Source of the DNA: Larix kaempferi
Taxonomy: Eukaryota; Streptophyta; Pinopsida; Pinales; Pinaceae
NCBI GenBank assembly: GCA_027924585.1
Contig: BSBM01000904.1
Span: 16,265,501 to 16,329,500 of the forward strand
Direction: 5' to 3'
DNA length: 64,000 bases
Shown here in pieces: positions 26,801-41,800 of this stretch. A program made the translations under genes and the position numbers. How positions within the stretch are numbered: position 1 is the first letter of the stretch; each line of letters starts with the position of its first letter. A model generated the notes under the pieces. The model was given only the letters and a program-made list of their open reading frames with translations. It was not told where the DNA came from and searched no databases.

Positions 26801-29800
26801 TATTATCCATTCAATGATTGGCACCTTAGTATGGTTTTATTATGATATTGGTTCCAGATGGATTGCCACTTTTGTGATATTCCTAGGGGGTGATTATGGT
26901 TTGTTCGACACTCCACCCCCTAGTGAATATGCCTAGCTCATGGAGGGTGTATTGAGGGTCTATTCTACATGTTTGTCACATCTACCTTTGTCCTAGGTAG
27001 AGCGCTCCCCTTGTTGGACATGTTTTGATGTTGATATGGTTATTTTCACGTATAACGATGTAGGTAGGCCACCTAAGAGTCCCCTTGCTTGAATTTCCTA
27101 GTAGATATACATGTTTTATCACTTGATTATGGTTCATGAGGCCTAGGAGGAGCCAAATCCATGGAACACTCCCTTGATTGGACACTTTTATGGTGATTTC
27201 CCTTTGATCTTTGTTTTTTCTAGCTAAGGTTGCCCCATTGCTCTAGGGATGAGGATGGTGTATTGATGGAGTGGCACTTGGGTATGGGTCATAGTTTATG
27301 CATTTGTTGGTCTCCCACACATTGGATCCAACTCTAGCACATGTATCTATGTTGTTGTCCCAATTTGAGGGGGGCACACCTCATATTCTAGCCACATGTG
27401 CCACCTTGGAGGACCATTCCATGCTTATTTGACATTATTCCTTGGCATGATTCTCTTGGAGACCACACTTGTGGTCCTATCTTCTCTATTGGGCACAATT
27501 TGAGGCATTTGTATTGATAGTTGTGCCTTGCTCTTGGTATTCATTGTTGACTCAGGACGATGCTATGATGATCAGGAGGATCATGGAGGATGAGCATCAG
27601 GACGATGCTCCAGTTACTACTCTGTATATGTATATGCATCATGTTGGATGCTTGTTATGATCAGTTGGATCATTGCATCATGTTGGATGCTTGTTATGAT
27701 CAGTTGGATCATTGCATCATGTTGGATGCTTGTTATGATCAGTTGGATCATTTATGTATGTATGCATCACGTTGGATGCTGGATATGATCAGCTGGATTA
27801 TATGTATGTATTTTGTATATGCATCATGTTGGATGCTTGGACCATGTATCTGTATATGTATCAGGTGGATACTGAGATCATGTATGTTGATATGTATCAG
27901 GTGGATACATTGTGTGGATCATGTATCTGTGTATGTATCAAGTGGATACATTGTATGATCAGGTAGATCATGTATGATGATATGTATCAGGTAGATACTT
28001 GGTATGCATCAGGTGGATGCAGTGTATGATCAGGATGATCATAGATGACGAGCTTCAGGATGTTGCTCCAGATGACATGCAGCAGGATGTTGCAGTGATG
28101 ATGATCAGGATGATCATGTGTACATCAGGATGATGTATGATGAGTACCAGGATGATACTTTGTGGCCGTGGATCAGGTTGTGCAGATGAGCATGTCTGGG
28201 AGATCCTATAGGTCGGAGTTGCATACCCCTGGGAGATCTTCAGGTCGGAGTTGTGTACCCGTAACATCCTGAGATGCTCTTGCGAGGTTTTGTCCTATGG
28301 CATGTAATTTGCTCCTGGGAGATCTGGACAGGATGAAAAAGGCCTCAGATGCTTCAGCTAGGTTTTGCCATGACCACATGTAATTTGCTCCTGGGAGATT
28401 TGGACAGGATGAAAAAGGCCTCAGATGCTTCAGCCAGGTTTTGTGGTGGACCACATGTAATGTGCTCCTAGGAGATCCGACAGGTAGAGCTGTGTGCTTG
28501 TAACAGCCTAGGATGCTTCAGCCAGGTTTTGTGGTGAGATCACATGTAATGTGCTCCTAGGAGATCCGACAGGTAGAGCTGTGTGCTCGTAACAGCCTGG
28601 GATGCTTCAGCCAGGTTTTGTGATGGGTCACATGTAATGTGCTCCTGGGAGATCCGATAGGTAGAGCTGTGTGCTCGTAACAGCCTGGGATGCTGCAGCC
28701 AGGTTTTGTGACGCACGTAATAAGTCCTGAGGATTCCACAGTATGGCCAGTGATGATGAAGACTTGCAGGTGGTGGGCCTACATCCAGTATGAAAAAGGA
28801 CTGGCTCTGTAGAACTTCCTATCATGAGTAGATTCAGAGATTGATTGAGATAGCAGCAGCAGTGACGATGACGATGACTCGATGACGATTATCCAGTGAC
28901 GATGATCCAGAGAAGAAGACTTGTGCTAGAAGACCTGTGTCGAGAAATACCTTCCTAGTTAAGAGGGAGTGTTGATGTATATGTAACTTTGGAATGTATT
29001 TCACATATATGTATATTGTATTCCTATAGAGATGTTATTATTCCTCTATACGGAAGTGTTGTCATTTATATTGTAAGTGTCGTAACTTATACTTGATGGG
29101 TTATTAGACCACCTTGTTGGGGTCGGCCCTGTATAAGTCATGTAGGTCAAAGGGTTATTAGACCACCCTATTGGGAGTCGGCCATGTGGGTCAAAGGGTT
29201 ATTAGACCACCCTAGTGGGGGTCGGCCCAGTCAGCATTATGTTAAGTGGTTAAGTTGAGGCCGACCTAGTTGAGTAAAGGTCAAGTCAAGTTAGTGTATA
29301 TATAGAGAGTGTGTCTCTCTCATTTTACACATTCTATTCTCTCACTCACACTTGGGAGAGTGGCGCTCTTGTGGAGGAGGAGGCTCTACTACTAGGAGAA
29401 GACTATCTCTTGTATTCTGGTTGTATCATTGCTCTATCTATCTTTGAGGAAGTTATTGGGTTTTTCACCTTTATGGTTTTCCCCAAGTAAACTCTGTGTC
29501 TCTTGTGTGCTTGCATTATTGTGTCCATGATTGATATGTTGTAGATTTGTTGTACATGTTGATTCTCTCAGTTAAGATCCTAGATCAGATTGAAGTAAAT
29601 TCTGAAAATTTAACAGTTGTCCCAATTTGAGGGGGGCACACCTCATATTCTAGCCACACGTGCCACCTTGGAGGACCATTCCATGCTTATTTGACATTAT
29701 TCCTTGGCATGATTATCTTGGAGACCACACTTGTGGTCCTATCTTCTCTATTGGGCACAATTTGAGGCATTTGTATTGATAGTTGTGCCTTGCTCTTGGT

Positions 29801-32800
29801 ATTCATTGTTGACTCTCCCGTGTGTGAAGAAGGAAGTTGGATATTGGACACATTTGGCCATTGTCTAGTGCAGCGCTCCTCCTTAGGAGTTGTATATTCT
29901 TATTTTTATTGCTTTGAAATGGTCTAGAAGACTCGATCCCATCTGAGTGTGCATTCTTGCCTACGGATCTATGGTTTGATCTTGTACATGTGGCAACGGT
30001 CCACCCTTTTATACTATTTGTTTTACTCATGCTTTCTAGGAGGTTACAGGATATTAGTAGTTTATTCTTCCCTAGTATAGATCTAAGGGAATATTATAAA
30101 TTTATAATATCCCCTTAGATTATTTTTCCCTAGAATAGTTATAAGGGAATATTAATTGTAATGGTTGTTGAAAGTGCTTATAACTTTGGAAACTACTTGT
30201 TGCTCTCTTTGCTATTGGGATAATTGATGAATAAAGGTGTTCTTTTGCTTATCTGAGGCAAATTTGAGGATGAAATTGTGTTGGATGGATGCTAATGTTT
30301 GTAGATCAATGTTGGGATTTAATTAAAGGTGTATCTTCACCATTCTAAGTGCTCTAGGTGTGAACTTTCCTCTCTCTGGCTCTCTTCTTGTTTAAATTTA
30401 TGAATGATCAAATGCATGTTGAACAAATTAATCTTCTTGCTTTGTGAATCTATGAACGCAAATAGCCATATTTAATCTTTTAGCTTGAAATAGATCTCTA
30501 TGAGACTTTTGCTTTTGCAAAATCCTAAGAAATATACCAGCTACATTGGAGTAAGATTGGCGATGCTAATTGCTTCCATCTATACTCCAAAATCTGATTT
30601 GAAATCCCTCTTAAAGGCCCTTGTGACTCTATTTTCCCAACCTGGAAACTAGGAACTAATATAAAATATTTCCCTTTCAATATCATAAAATTAGAATTCC
30701 AGATTGCAAACTCAGGCCTTAAAACCCTCATTTACCATCCATAAAGACCATTAAAATTTCTGTTTGTAATCTGGAATTTACAGTAATAAAATAAAAAATT
30801 CAGATTACATTTTCAGTCCCAAAAGTCTTTTGTTTACCATCTAGATAGGACTGAAATTTCTGGTTATTAAACCTGAATTTTCCATCTTTAAAATCCATAA
30901 CAAGAATCCCCTTTAGCCTCATAACATCATTGTGGATCCTTTTATTAAAAGGATGAAGTGTTTCAATCGTAAATCTGGAAATAATATATTGAAACAAACC
31001 CTTAGAACAGATTTGCTATAAGTCCATAGAACCTTCTCCATCCTATATATTTCTGGACTTAGTTTCTCTAAGGATTCCCCCTTTGAGTTTGATAGGAGAG
31101 CTAGCCTAAATAGAGAAACTGAAAGATAAGGCTACTGAGGTGACAGTGGGTAGCTTATCTAAGAGTCATCTTTGGGTTCTCACATGTGTAATTAGGAGTT
31201 TTAAATTAAGCGAGATCGTAGGAGGTAATAGGGAGGAAAAAGTTAAGGGGCATTTCAATGTGAGTTTTCTTGGGTTGATTTGATGGCTGAAAATTATTAG
31301 TATAGATCTGCTAAAATAATCTTTGTAGAAAGGCAATGTTTGCTCCATTAAGAGGATGTTAGAGTTGAGGTGAAACCCGCCCTTTTTTTTGCTGTAATCA
31401 TTGCATTTATTGAAGGATATTTGCTGTTGTAATGTCTCGGTTAGGCTGTTCACTCCATTTTAAAGGCTACCCTAACTAGGGTTTGAAGGTTAAGTGTGGC
31501 ATGTTTAGCCCTTTTGATTTTTGGGTGAAATCACACTTGAAGAATGATGTATTGTTGGTTGTTCAGACTATATAAAAGGCTTCTTACTCTTGAGTCTTGA
31601 CTACATTTATAGTTTCATATGACTGTCCTTTAATTATTCGCAGTAGCATGTTATTACTTGGTTGATTTTGTACTTGTTGCGAGGACCATCTTTGGAAGGG
31701 CCCTCCTTTAATTTTCGGCATATTGAAGTAAATCCATGTGGTTGGTTAGAGCATGTTTATAACAACCTAGCTATGCCTTTTTCCATACAAATTTGGAACT
31801 TTGGACCCATTTAATTATACTGCAAAAGATATCGTCGACGGTCCTGAAAGAAACATCATGTTGGCAAATATATCGCCAAGGGTCTGAAATGAAACTTATC
31901 CGCAATAGCAGAGAAAATATCAGAATATATCGAAAATTATTGGCAAACATTAGAAAATATAAAAATATTCAATTTTTTTAACATATGAAGCAGCTCCCTC
32001 CCTCTAGCCCTTTTATGGTTAAACGTAATAGTGAATAACCCCTTTGTTCTCAATCCCATGCTTTCTCTCTTCGAACTGAGCAAAAAAATCCAAAAATCCC
32101 CAACTCAACCGATATTTTCCAATTTCTCCCGATATTTTACCAATATGTCATGATATTTGATATTTTCAAATTTTCAAATAATCATGATTTTTTCAGGTGA
32201 TAATATTGCCGATCTAAGAGAATCGCGATATATTGGGATGTCGGCTATATTTTCTGCTTTGTTAATACAAAACACAATTTTTGAGGTTCAGTTCTTGTGT
32301 GAGATCTCTCTTTCTGGTTTTCTTCTGGTTTGTTCTTGTATCAGTATGTGGAAACAAGTGGTAGGATCCACATTTTCCTTATTTTGACCCCACAAGCTTG
32401 AGCCTTTTGATTTTCAGCTTCCCCATAGCTATGGTTTTTGTTTTCTATGTCACACATAGAAAAACAGCTTGTATTGCTTCATCATGGACAGAATATTTAG
32501 CATGATCATTATCGGCACACACTTTTCAACTTTCCAACCTTATCCTCTTGTTAGCATAACTTAGAAATGCTAGTGTACCAATGCAGGTATAATACGATGT
32601 CCTGTTTTCATACTGAAAACAAGTGACTGAATGCAACATGCTTGCAAAGATATCTTATTTCTGTCCTGTACCTGTGTGAATCAACAACTGGAATCCAAAG
32701 AAATAACAGAAGGTCTTGGATCTGTTTTTCAGGAGTCATGGTGTTGGTTTTCCCAGCATTTGGAAAGATTCATTGACAGCTATGAGAGCTGTAGTCAAAG

Positions 32801-35800
32801 TACAAACCTTTCGGATTATAGTATTGCAGGGAATTGTTGGGTCATTACCATGGACGGCAATGGTCTTCTTAACCATGTGGTTTGAATTAATAGGTATGCT
32901 AAACAGACCTAGGCTATATTCATTGTTTTTTTTTCATGAAGGTGGAGAAGTTGCAATTCTTACATTGCATTCTGGTTTTTGAACACTTATACTTCGTCTT
33001 TGTTGTGCTAGAGTACTCTCTAATTTTGTCATACCATGTATTATTGAGAGTAACAATATTGACAAACTATCTATCAAATCTCAGCTTTTTAATCCAACAT
33101 GCAAATTACAAACCATGATTTGTGAGCATTAAAAAACACAAGAATGCCGACAGATGAAAATTTTATGGGGCCTGAAAAGACTTGATCGTTAATCCCTACA
33201 CCACTCATCTTACTTGAGATAGAAGGACCATAATCTTTTGATTTTTACCTCCCTTCAAATGGAACTCAAGAGAAAGCTGTGGTAAAGTAATTACCTGCAC
33301 TGCCATTCTTGCCAAAGCATGTATTTTATGAATTGCATACTAACACAAGGATGATGAAGAGGATTTGCAGGATTATTTATGAGCACTATTGGTTACTATT
33401 AAATATGATGAGCACTATTGGTTACTATTAAATATGATGAAAGCTGTGACGACTTTAATACCTGCATTGTTGCACTTGCGAAAACATGTATTTTATGAAT
33501 TGCATACTGACATAAATATGATTAAGAGACGTTGCAGTATTATTTATGGGCACTATTGTTTACTACTTAAATATGCTGAAATAGATATTGAACTTTTATA
33601 AAATTGCTGATGTGTTTTCTCTGATCCTTATATCTTAAACCCATCATCATATGCCTTCTTCCTTTTATTTGATCCTCTAGATATCTCTTTGGCAATTCAG
33701 GTCAAGCTTTAGTATATAATTTTGATCCCCTTTGCACTACTCAACCTAAGCATCCTCCATGTCCACCACACCTCTCTGAGCACTACTCAACCCAAGCATC
33801 CTCAAGTCAAGCGCAAGTCTCCATGCAAGCTACCATGTGTCCCCATTCTACCTAGGACTCAACACCCTCCTCCTAGATGTTCAATGCTTCTCCTCCAAAT
33901 GGGTCATCCTCTCAAGCAACCAACCAACCTCCATGCATGCACCTCATGAGGAATGTCACCTAGCCACATAGGTCTCCAACTCCCAAGGAAGTGTGCATCA
34001 TAAGCATTGAGTTAAGGTATAGCAACCCATGAGTAAGCTATCTCCAATGTGTATGTCCACTACAACACAACCATGGGTAGTCAGCACACCATGCACTCCA
34101 CATCACATGAAGCACCTCCAAGCATGGTGAAAACACTTTCGGAGTAACCCCAGCACATGGGAGTCAAAGAAGACTAGTGCAAGTACATAGTGGTAGTGCA
34201 AAAGTAATTACTTTCACTAATCTACAAAAACAAAAAAGTTAAGAACTAGGTAATAGTAATAGTAATGAGAACAATACAAATACTAAACCCATGTCAAAAA
34301 TAAAATGTGGACATCAAGACACATTAGAGATAGAATTTGAATACGGGGAGGAAGAAGAATAAGACTTCTCAACAGAGTAATTGATCACCAATAAGGGGCC
34401 AATACATTCTTCTATAATCTCCTCCAGAAAGAAACCTAGTGCATTGGGATGTGTGATCCTAGGTGGAAGTCAACCATTTGTCACAACTCTCCTAAAACTT
34501 GAGGTCGTCGAGAATAATCTAGTGATAGAGTTCTAGGTACTTGAGATGGTGGAGGGGCAAGCAACCAAAACGTGTCATGAGCAAAGCCTCCTTGAACCTT
34601 GGTGGGAACTGATCTACTAGTGACAGGTCTAAAATAAGAACTTTCATGTTAATGTTAGTCATAGGTTACATGTGATGAGTATATCACAATTAGTGTTAAA
34701 TTAGTTCTAGGTGGTTAAACCACAATAACAGCCTAAGGCATAATAAATAATTTAATTAGTGATGATGTATTAGAGAGTTTGGTACATAAATTTGTATATG
34801 GGAAGTCTACCTTGAGCTAGCCCTATGTTATATTTTTGCTACAACACTTACATTTGTCTCATATTCTCTCCACTATCTTGTATTTATCATGAATGTGCAT
34901 GTACTCCTTAAAAGTAAATAGTGGTATTGGAGTAAAACCAGTTCTCTCCACAAATTTGTGTACAGTTTGTGTACAACCAGTGATAAGAGTTGGAAACCTT
35001 AAAAAGATATTAGAAAATATTTAAAATGATTGAAAATCAAAGGTTGTTGAAGACAAAACATACTTGCATAGTAAATAGCAGGCAACGATATTTATGATTT
35101 CCATATAAACAACAAGGGACATGGCTACACATTGATTAGTAGGCAACCACGTCCATGATTTCAAGATAGACAACATCTATCCCCTACACAATAAATAGTG
35201 ATCTGATGTATTTTAGAGACAAGAATGTGAGGATTGCAACCACAACAATGATGTGTTTGTAGAAAAATATTCATGTGTTTTATAGGCACGACAAAGGATG
35301 GAGAGAAACAAAATAGTTCAAACTCTGAAAGTAAATGCACATGTGACACCCATTGTTGTTAAATGTTGGAACATTGAAAGGAAGAAGTGGCACTCATTGT
35401 TGATGAAGATGCCCAAACAAAATGATGTTCTATCCATTACAGATGTTTTGTAGACCATATTCGAGCTCGATGCAACATTGCAACTAAGCAAGTGTGAACA
35501 AAGATGCCTAGCTAGGGATAGGTGGTAAGGTGGCAAGTAGAATCTGATATAAGTGGAACCTTGGATATCCAACAAAACCTTTTCACCTGAGATATAGTTG
35601 CAGCCAAAAAATGGTGATATGGAGAGCGATGAGAAGCTTGTTGAGGATGGGAGGTAGGCAAGTGAAAAATTGCAGCACGAAGAAAAACAACAATTTATGA
35701 AATTATTTGTAGGCAAAGAGAATCAGTGGGAATCCTTACAGAAGTTTGGCGGTGTCTATTTTATAGTATTTGATGGTTGCACTACAAGCTTGTATAGAAG

Positions 35801-38800
35801 ATTATGATATACTGAGCAAAGGAACATCGAAGAACAACACCCTTGAAAATGAACAAGTCAATGAAATGTTTGAAATATTAATTGCAAGAGAAAGCTGGAG
35901 TCAAATGAGTCTTTGTAGAAATAAAAATTTATTAAGCATAAAAATGGCAATAATATTTTCTCAGCAATTGGTTTTGTTGGCATAAGTATGGGTATGATAT
36001 TTAAATGGAAAGCATAAAGTTAGGACTAGAATAAACCTTTTAATTTCTAGTATACCTAAAAACTGGATAGTTGGAATGTTGAGGTGTACATGGAACAAAG
36101 AAGACAAGCATTTTGTGACTGATGAAATAAAATCAGATTGAGAAACCATTACCAAATCAGTGATTTCTCCTATTGCCTCTCATATCACCTCCTTGTTGTG
36201 GGAAAAGTCATGCTCTACCTAAACCAAAGACTTTGCTTCATACTGTGTAGGTATTTTAGCTTCAAATTAAGAACAATGGATGAGGAAAGTTAGTCTTTCA
36301 ATCTCTAATCTCTGCTCTTCATCAGATATACGATCAACAAAAGAACATCATGCATAGCTTTATGAATTTTCGGAGCCTCGTAAATTCCATCTCGATCATC
36401 TTCAATTGATTTTCTTTCAACAATAGGGGAAGAAAAAGGCATACCGAAATCATCATCATCATCATATGATGAATCCTCTGAACAATCAGAGGATATAATA
36501 GATTCAAAACTCTTTAGAAAAATCATCATCCCCATTAGGGTATTCCCAATAATCTACGAGTTCTTCTTGCAGCTCCCATAAACACCCAATACCACCTACA
36601 AGTAAATCCTTATACCACCTCCTAGCATCACACATTGGGACATCATGAACAACTTCATAAACACATGTTCAACATCGAAATTGCCAATAGGTCTACCAAA
36701 ATCCTTAAGATGTTGCTTATTTGAACTAACATCAAAACCTTAAAACCTTTGAACACCACCACTTTCCACTAGGGAGTGGATGAGGATACCAAGGTAGACT
36801 AGAGAAGTCCAATGGGGCATTGAATGCCGCCAATGGCCCAATTGTGCCGCTGTTCTAGATGTTAGATCCCTAAAATTGGAGTCGTCAGGCACGACTTAAA
36901 ATCTTCTCGATCTATATGCCTTCTATTGCCAAATATTTCTCACCATACACCACATGCAGCAGGATGTGTACTCAAGAAACAAGTTGTCGCTTTCTAGCAA
37001 AAGCGCTAAAAACGTTATCAAATGGAATTTCCCTTTGGGGAAATCAGTGCTAAGAGGGTTGAATGAATATTCAGGGAAGGTGCCCCTGACATTAGCACAA
37101 TCCCTGTCTCTTTGGAACTAGTTTGTGCTAGTCTAAGGGGGGTATCCCTAAGGTTGTTTTGTTGCTTTACGTAAAAAACCTTCAAAGTGGTGATGAAATA
37201 ATTTTGATTTGCAATCAAAATTGATAAACCAATAGAGAAAATATGCTTCAAATTATGTGGGTGATGAGAACGCCCACCTCTGGGGTTCCATCAGAGAACA
37301 CTTGCATAAGATGGGGTCCCTATAACCACCTCTTCACCTTTTATGTTTGCATCATTTTCCTTTGTTAGGGGGCAGGGAGCTTCTCTAGTTGATTCTTCAT
37401 CTTCCCTCGACCCTTGTTTCTCATCCTAACTTGGAATACTTCACAATCTCCTTTGATTCCTCCTTTGGGATTTTTGTATGAGCATTGTTATTCTCCTTTT
37501 CATCGTTTGGATCTAATATCTCAATTCCGTTTGTCATTGGAGTTTAATCTTTGTTTTGGCTTGGTTGGAGTGAGGGTGGTCTTCTGTTTCGCCCATTCAT
37601 TGTTTTCATAGGATGCTCTATTTGTATAGGGTGCTATGTTTCTGGTTGGGCCTATGGGGGAGGTTTCCCCCTTTTCAAATGCTTGGAGAAGTATCCATAT
37701 TCATGGCACTTGTTGCACTTAAATGGGAGCTACTCGTAGTTAGCTCCTAGGGATGGTACTAGTCATCCATATTCAACTATATGACAAGGAGTTAGAAGTG
37801 TGGTACATCCTTCTTGAAGTTGTGGGAATTGGATCCTTTGATATATGTCATGGAAGGGAATTGATGCTATTTGACCTTGTAATATTGGGAAGTCACAAAC
37901 AAAAAGGTGGCGAGGGAAGAAATCCTAGTTGTAGGCAAAGGCTCAATTGGGTTTTGCATGTTCCTCAATACATTAGGGTTAATCCTAGTGTTTCTTCAAG
38001 TAGGTGATTATTACTCTTAGACAAAGAAAACATTAATATTATCAATGAACATTCTTATAACATCTTCTAAAAGTTGAACCTCTGTGTATGGGTGTGTTTC
38101 TTTCTTGCAATTAGTTTTCAACTTCCCATATAATGCTTTAATATCTTCAATATTCCTTGGAAAGTCCAAATTGTTCTTGGGATAATGTTTTACACTTGCA
38201 CTACTTATCTACCGTCGACAAATTCCTTCTATAAGAAATTTGTAAGGTCTTGTTTGTTGGCTGGCTGGGGCATTTTGTTCTAAGCTTTGAAAGGCCCAAA
38301 TCTATGTCAACCCTCCATCTCCTTATCATTACTTACCTAACAAAGAGGCATCAAGTCATCAGGGGTAAATATGTCATTACAGTAAGATAGTGTTACCCCT
38401 TGTTACCGGGCAAACTAGAAGGGCTAGTGCTCAGTAAGCAATTATGAGGAATGTGACCCAATGTCATCTCGATCACAGTTCTAACTTCTTCAGAGAGTCG
38501 TAACCTCCCAAGGGAAGGAACCTGAATTAACCTGCAAGGCACTAAAGCAACAAAAGACTATGTTCTCTATGCAAATTGTTAGATTGACCAGTTCTTTTAT
38601 GGAGTCAAAGAATCACATCCAATAATCAAGATAATATTTCCAGCTTGTGATGTAGTACCTAACATCCATATATTGTGCAAGTAGTGGTGATCGCGAAACT
38701 CATTCAATATTATTAGGGCCAATAATGTTATGTATCGATGATTGATCAACCACGTAAAATAAAATGTAAATGTAACTAATGATGAACCATAAATACTACA

Positions 38801-41800
38801 AAATAAGATCAAACATGTACCCACTTCAAAGTAGCCAACACATCAGTTATTTTCCAATGTTCATCCACTCACTTGCATGCAAAAGAGTAGGACAACTTCA
38901 GAATTATAAACACCACTGGTAGTATAGTCAGAAAATACTAGTTCACTGTATGTATGTTTCTTAGATTTATTGACAGCATTAGAATAGTCTCTGTTTTGCA
39001 ATTACCAAGGCTAGAATGTATGCTTTATAATGAAGACATTCGAACACCAATACTCAGAAATATCAGTAACACTTCTTATCAAACAAGTTCTTAGTATGCA
39101 GTAGGTGTTTGTCATTCAATAGAATAGTATTTCAGGTAAGCAATGAAGATATATCAGCAGTAGTTTTAAGCATATAAAATAAACAATAAAAATTTAACTA
39201 CTCACCACTCCCTTGTGACTGTCAACAATGGAAACTTACAACTGTATCTATTTTCAGACCTATGTTAGAATAATGTTTCAGAGATGTAACAAGTCGCAAA
39301 TGCATATCAGCAGTAAGGAAATAATCATTAACCAAAAATAATACCCATCACCTTTGTGTCCACTCAAATAATAGATCAGAATACTTTGATGACAATAGCA
39401 TATCAGAGACCTTATAACCAGCAGTGAAAGAGTTTCATACAAAGAGGCAATCTTTACTTCAACCTTTCACTGTTTTGCCACTCTTAAAGATGTCATATCA
39501 GACTGTAGAATCACCCTTTCAGACTTGTGTAACCAATTTTCTGAGTTTCATTTATCATATAACGATCTTGCAAGGGTATCAAATGTCATTAATGTTTAAC
39601 CGTTTACTTGTCTTGTGTGTGCAGGTGTTTAGGGAAGCGAGGTAGGTTGTTCAAAGGGACAGCGAGGAGAAATAAGAAGGCCGCTAGGGCAAAGTTTTTC
39701 TGCAGTTAGGGTTTGACAGAAAACTAGGGATTTTTTAGGTTTTTTTAAAAAATGATTTTTATGTAAAATAAAAAGTAAAAATAACTTAAAATACAGAAAT
39801 GAAAAGAATTTAGACCAAAATAATATATACAAGAGTACAAAACTCAGAAATTAGGATTTTATTTGGAACTTATGATATTTTTTAATTTTTAGGGCTTCCT
39901 AAAATTTCGCCCTAGGGTTTTTAGGGCTAAAGAAGGCAGGGAGAAATTGTAGGAGAGGGCCGAAATTTTAGAAAGACCAAAAAATCGATTTTTTTTTATT
40001 TTTTTTATTTTTAGGGTTTTTGTCATAAAATTGAAGACCTAAATCTAACCCTAATTCTACCATGAAAATGCAGATTTACACATGAAAATGCAAAATTAAC
40101 CTAACAATAATATTTACAAAAAATACAAACTAGGGTTTGATTTAGAGAAAATGGACAAACTTAGGGTTCTAAGGTTTTACGCTAACCCTAGAGCATCAAG
40201 GAGGATGACCCTCCTCTTGAGATGGTACTTGCCAAGTTTGAGAAACTAGGGTTTTCTTCAACAACCACAAATGTTGGTTGAAGCGGCCCTAGTTAAGACA
40301 AACCTTGGAGACCTAAAGCTGAAGCTTTACAATGCTAGGGTAACTAAAGGCTGAAAATGACTTAGCTAGGACAAAATGCAGCATTAATGACTACCATTCA
40401 ACCTTAGACAAGCACACATCCAACATTTAACAAAGAGAAATCAAGAGAAAAAACTTAGATACCTCCTGTGCATAACCTTAGCAAAGAGCAAGAACAAAAG
40501 ATATTTCAAAGATTTGTCTCCAAACTAGCAAGTACATCCACCCTCAAGAGGTGCGCATCACTCAAAGAGCCTGAGTAGGGTAAAAATCAGAAATAAATGT
40601 TTTATCCCATAAGTTGTTGTGTTAAAATGAAGTGAGGAAAAGTTTATCTATACCTTTTGACACTCACTTCACAAAAATAAATAAAATCCAGGCCGACATG
40701 CCTTTTAAATGTCAATTTGGAATTATAAAATGTCAACTTAAAATTAAAACAACAATAATATAAAATAATCAAAACTGTGGGTAATTTGAGGTATTTTCCC
40801 CAGTCTTTACCCACATATGACTAAAATGACTAAAAATGAGCAAATCAGCTTGTTCTGAAGGCCAGACTGTGGAGGGGGGGGGGGTCGTCATGGCCCATCT
40901 AACCCCAACAGTAATGAAAATCTCTCAACGCCCCCCCAATCAAGCATAACAGTCTGGCCTTAAGGATGACGACATCATCCAAGGAGGACCCCAGAGAGAG
41001 GGCGTTGATGAACTGGAGGGCCATGAGGGTGTGTAAAGTGATTTGGAGGATAGATAAGTGCCTTCGTGCTGAAACATCTGTTGCTGGAATGATGAATCAA
41101 GGTTGGGGTCATGTGACCCAATGATCCACCATTGGAAGCCCCGGACACCAACCTCAGGGCTTCAAGCCCTTTTGATGAGGCAGTCAGCAATGCCACTAAG
41201 CCATAATACCTCCAAGGGAGAAACCACGGGGTCAGGCCATAACCCCTACTCAGAAAAGGCTAGCTAAACACCCATCCTGGTCAGAAAAATGAACCCCTCT
41301 CCCCAGGGCACCTCTGCAGGTGTGCTGGTACTGGTTCCACGTAACACCCCTCATATTGTATGAAGGCAATCTAATAGATGACTATAAGGACTTCATTCAG
41401 ATTTCAGATCTCGACACAACATAATTAGTTGCACATGGCTTAGGGTCCCTTGGGGTGATTTTCATGTTATATTATTGTAAAGTATTGTTTGATGAGATGT
41501 ATATACTCTGTGAAATTCCCCCCTCTTTAAAAAATGGTGTGCGCACTTCATTTAGACCAATTTAACCCGTCAAACTATGCTAGGTACACCCGTTGGAGAC
41601 ATATCCCCTTGTTTGTTGGATACTAGAGACAAGATTCCTTGACTTATGGGATTTAGGTTTGGAAATCCACGATTTTTGGATTTGGGCGCACTTCTCTATG
41701 CATGAGATCGACACTTGGCCAAGTTTTCTTAGAGGTGGCGCACTCTCTCCATGAGTATGCTTGACACTTGGATAGGCACCCCTCTTGCTTTATGAGGCTA

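Larger units (their letters stand above)
27554..28969 (+). mobile_element. Internal part of a 5'-truncated copia-like insertion
   Basis: The stretch has no recognisable gag or pol. It is made of short repeats: three perfect 39-bp units (27637-27753), a diffuse field of GATCAG, GTGGATAC and ATGTATC motifs to 28170, then five 76-89 bp units opening GCTCCTGGGAGA (28311, 28387, 28464, 28553, 28641), then GATGAC microsatellite (28860-28900). It ends in the purine tract AAGAGGGAG (28961-28969) before an LTR. No 5' LTR is present. Confidence 0.6.
11835..32732 (+). other. Intron 1 of the transporter gene (20,898 bp)
   Basis: It begins GTAAAT and ends TCTGTTTTTCAG. It contains a copia element, two solo LTRs, several tandem and inverted duplications and a partial copia-like insertion, all listed separately. 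11835-13055 and 30121-31770 show no gene or repeat I can name. Confidence 0.85.

Noticed and set aside
27637-28730. CRISPR-like array
   Set aside because: Units are directly abutting tandem repeats without unique spacers, in plant retrotransposon DNA.
28206-28825. Minus-strand ORFs with repeated KTWLKH-type text
   Set aside because: The protein repeats only mirror the DNA tandem repeat, and no family is recognised.
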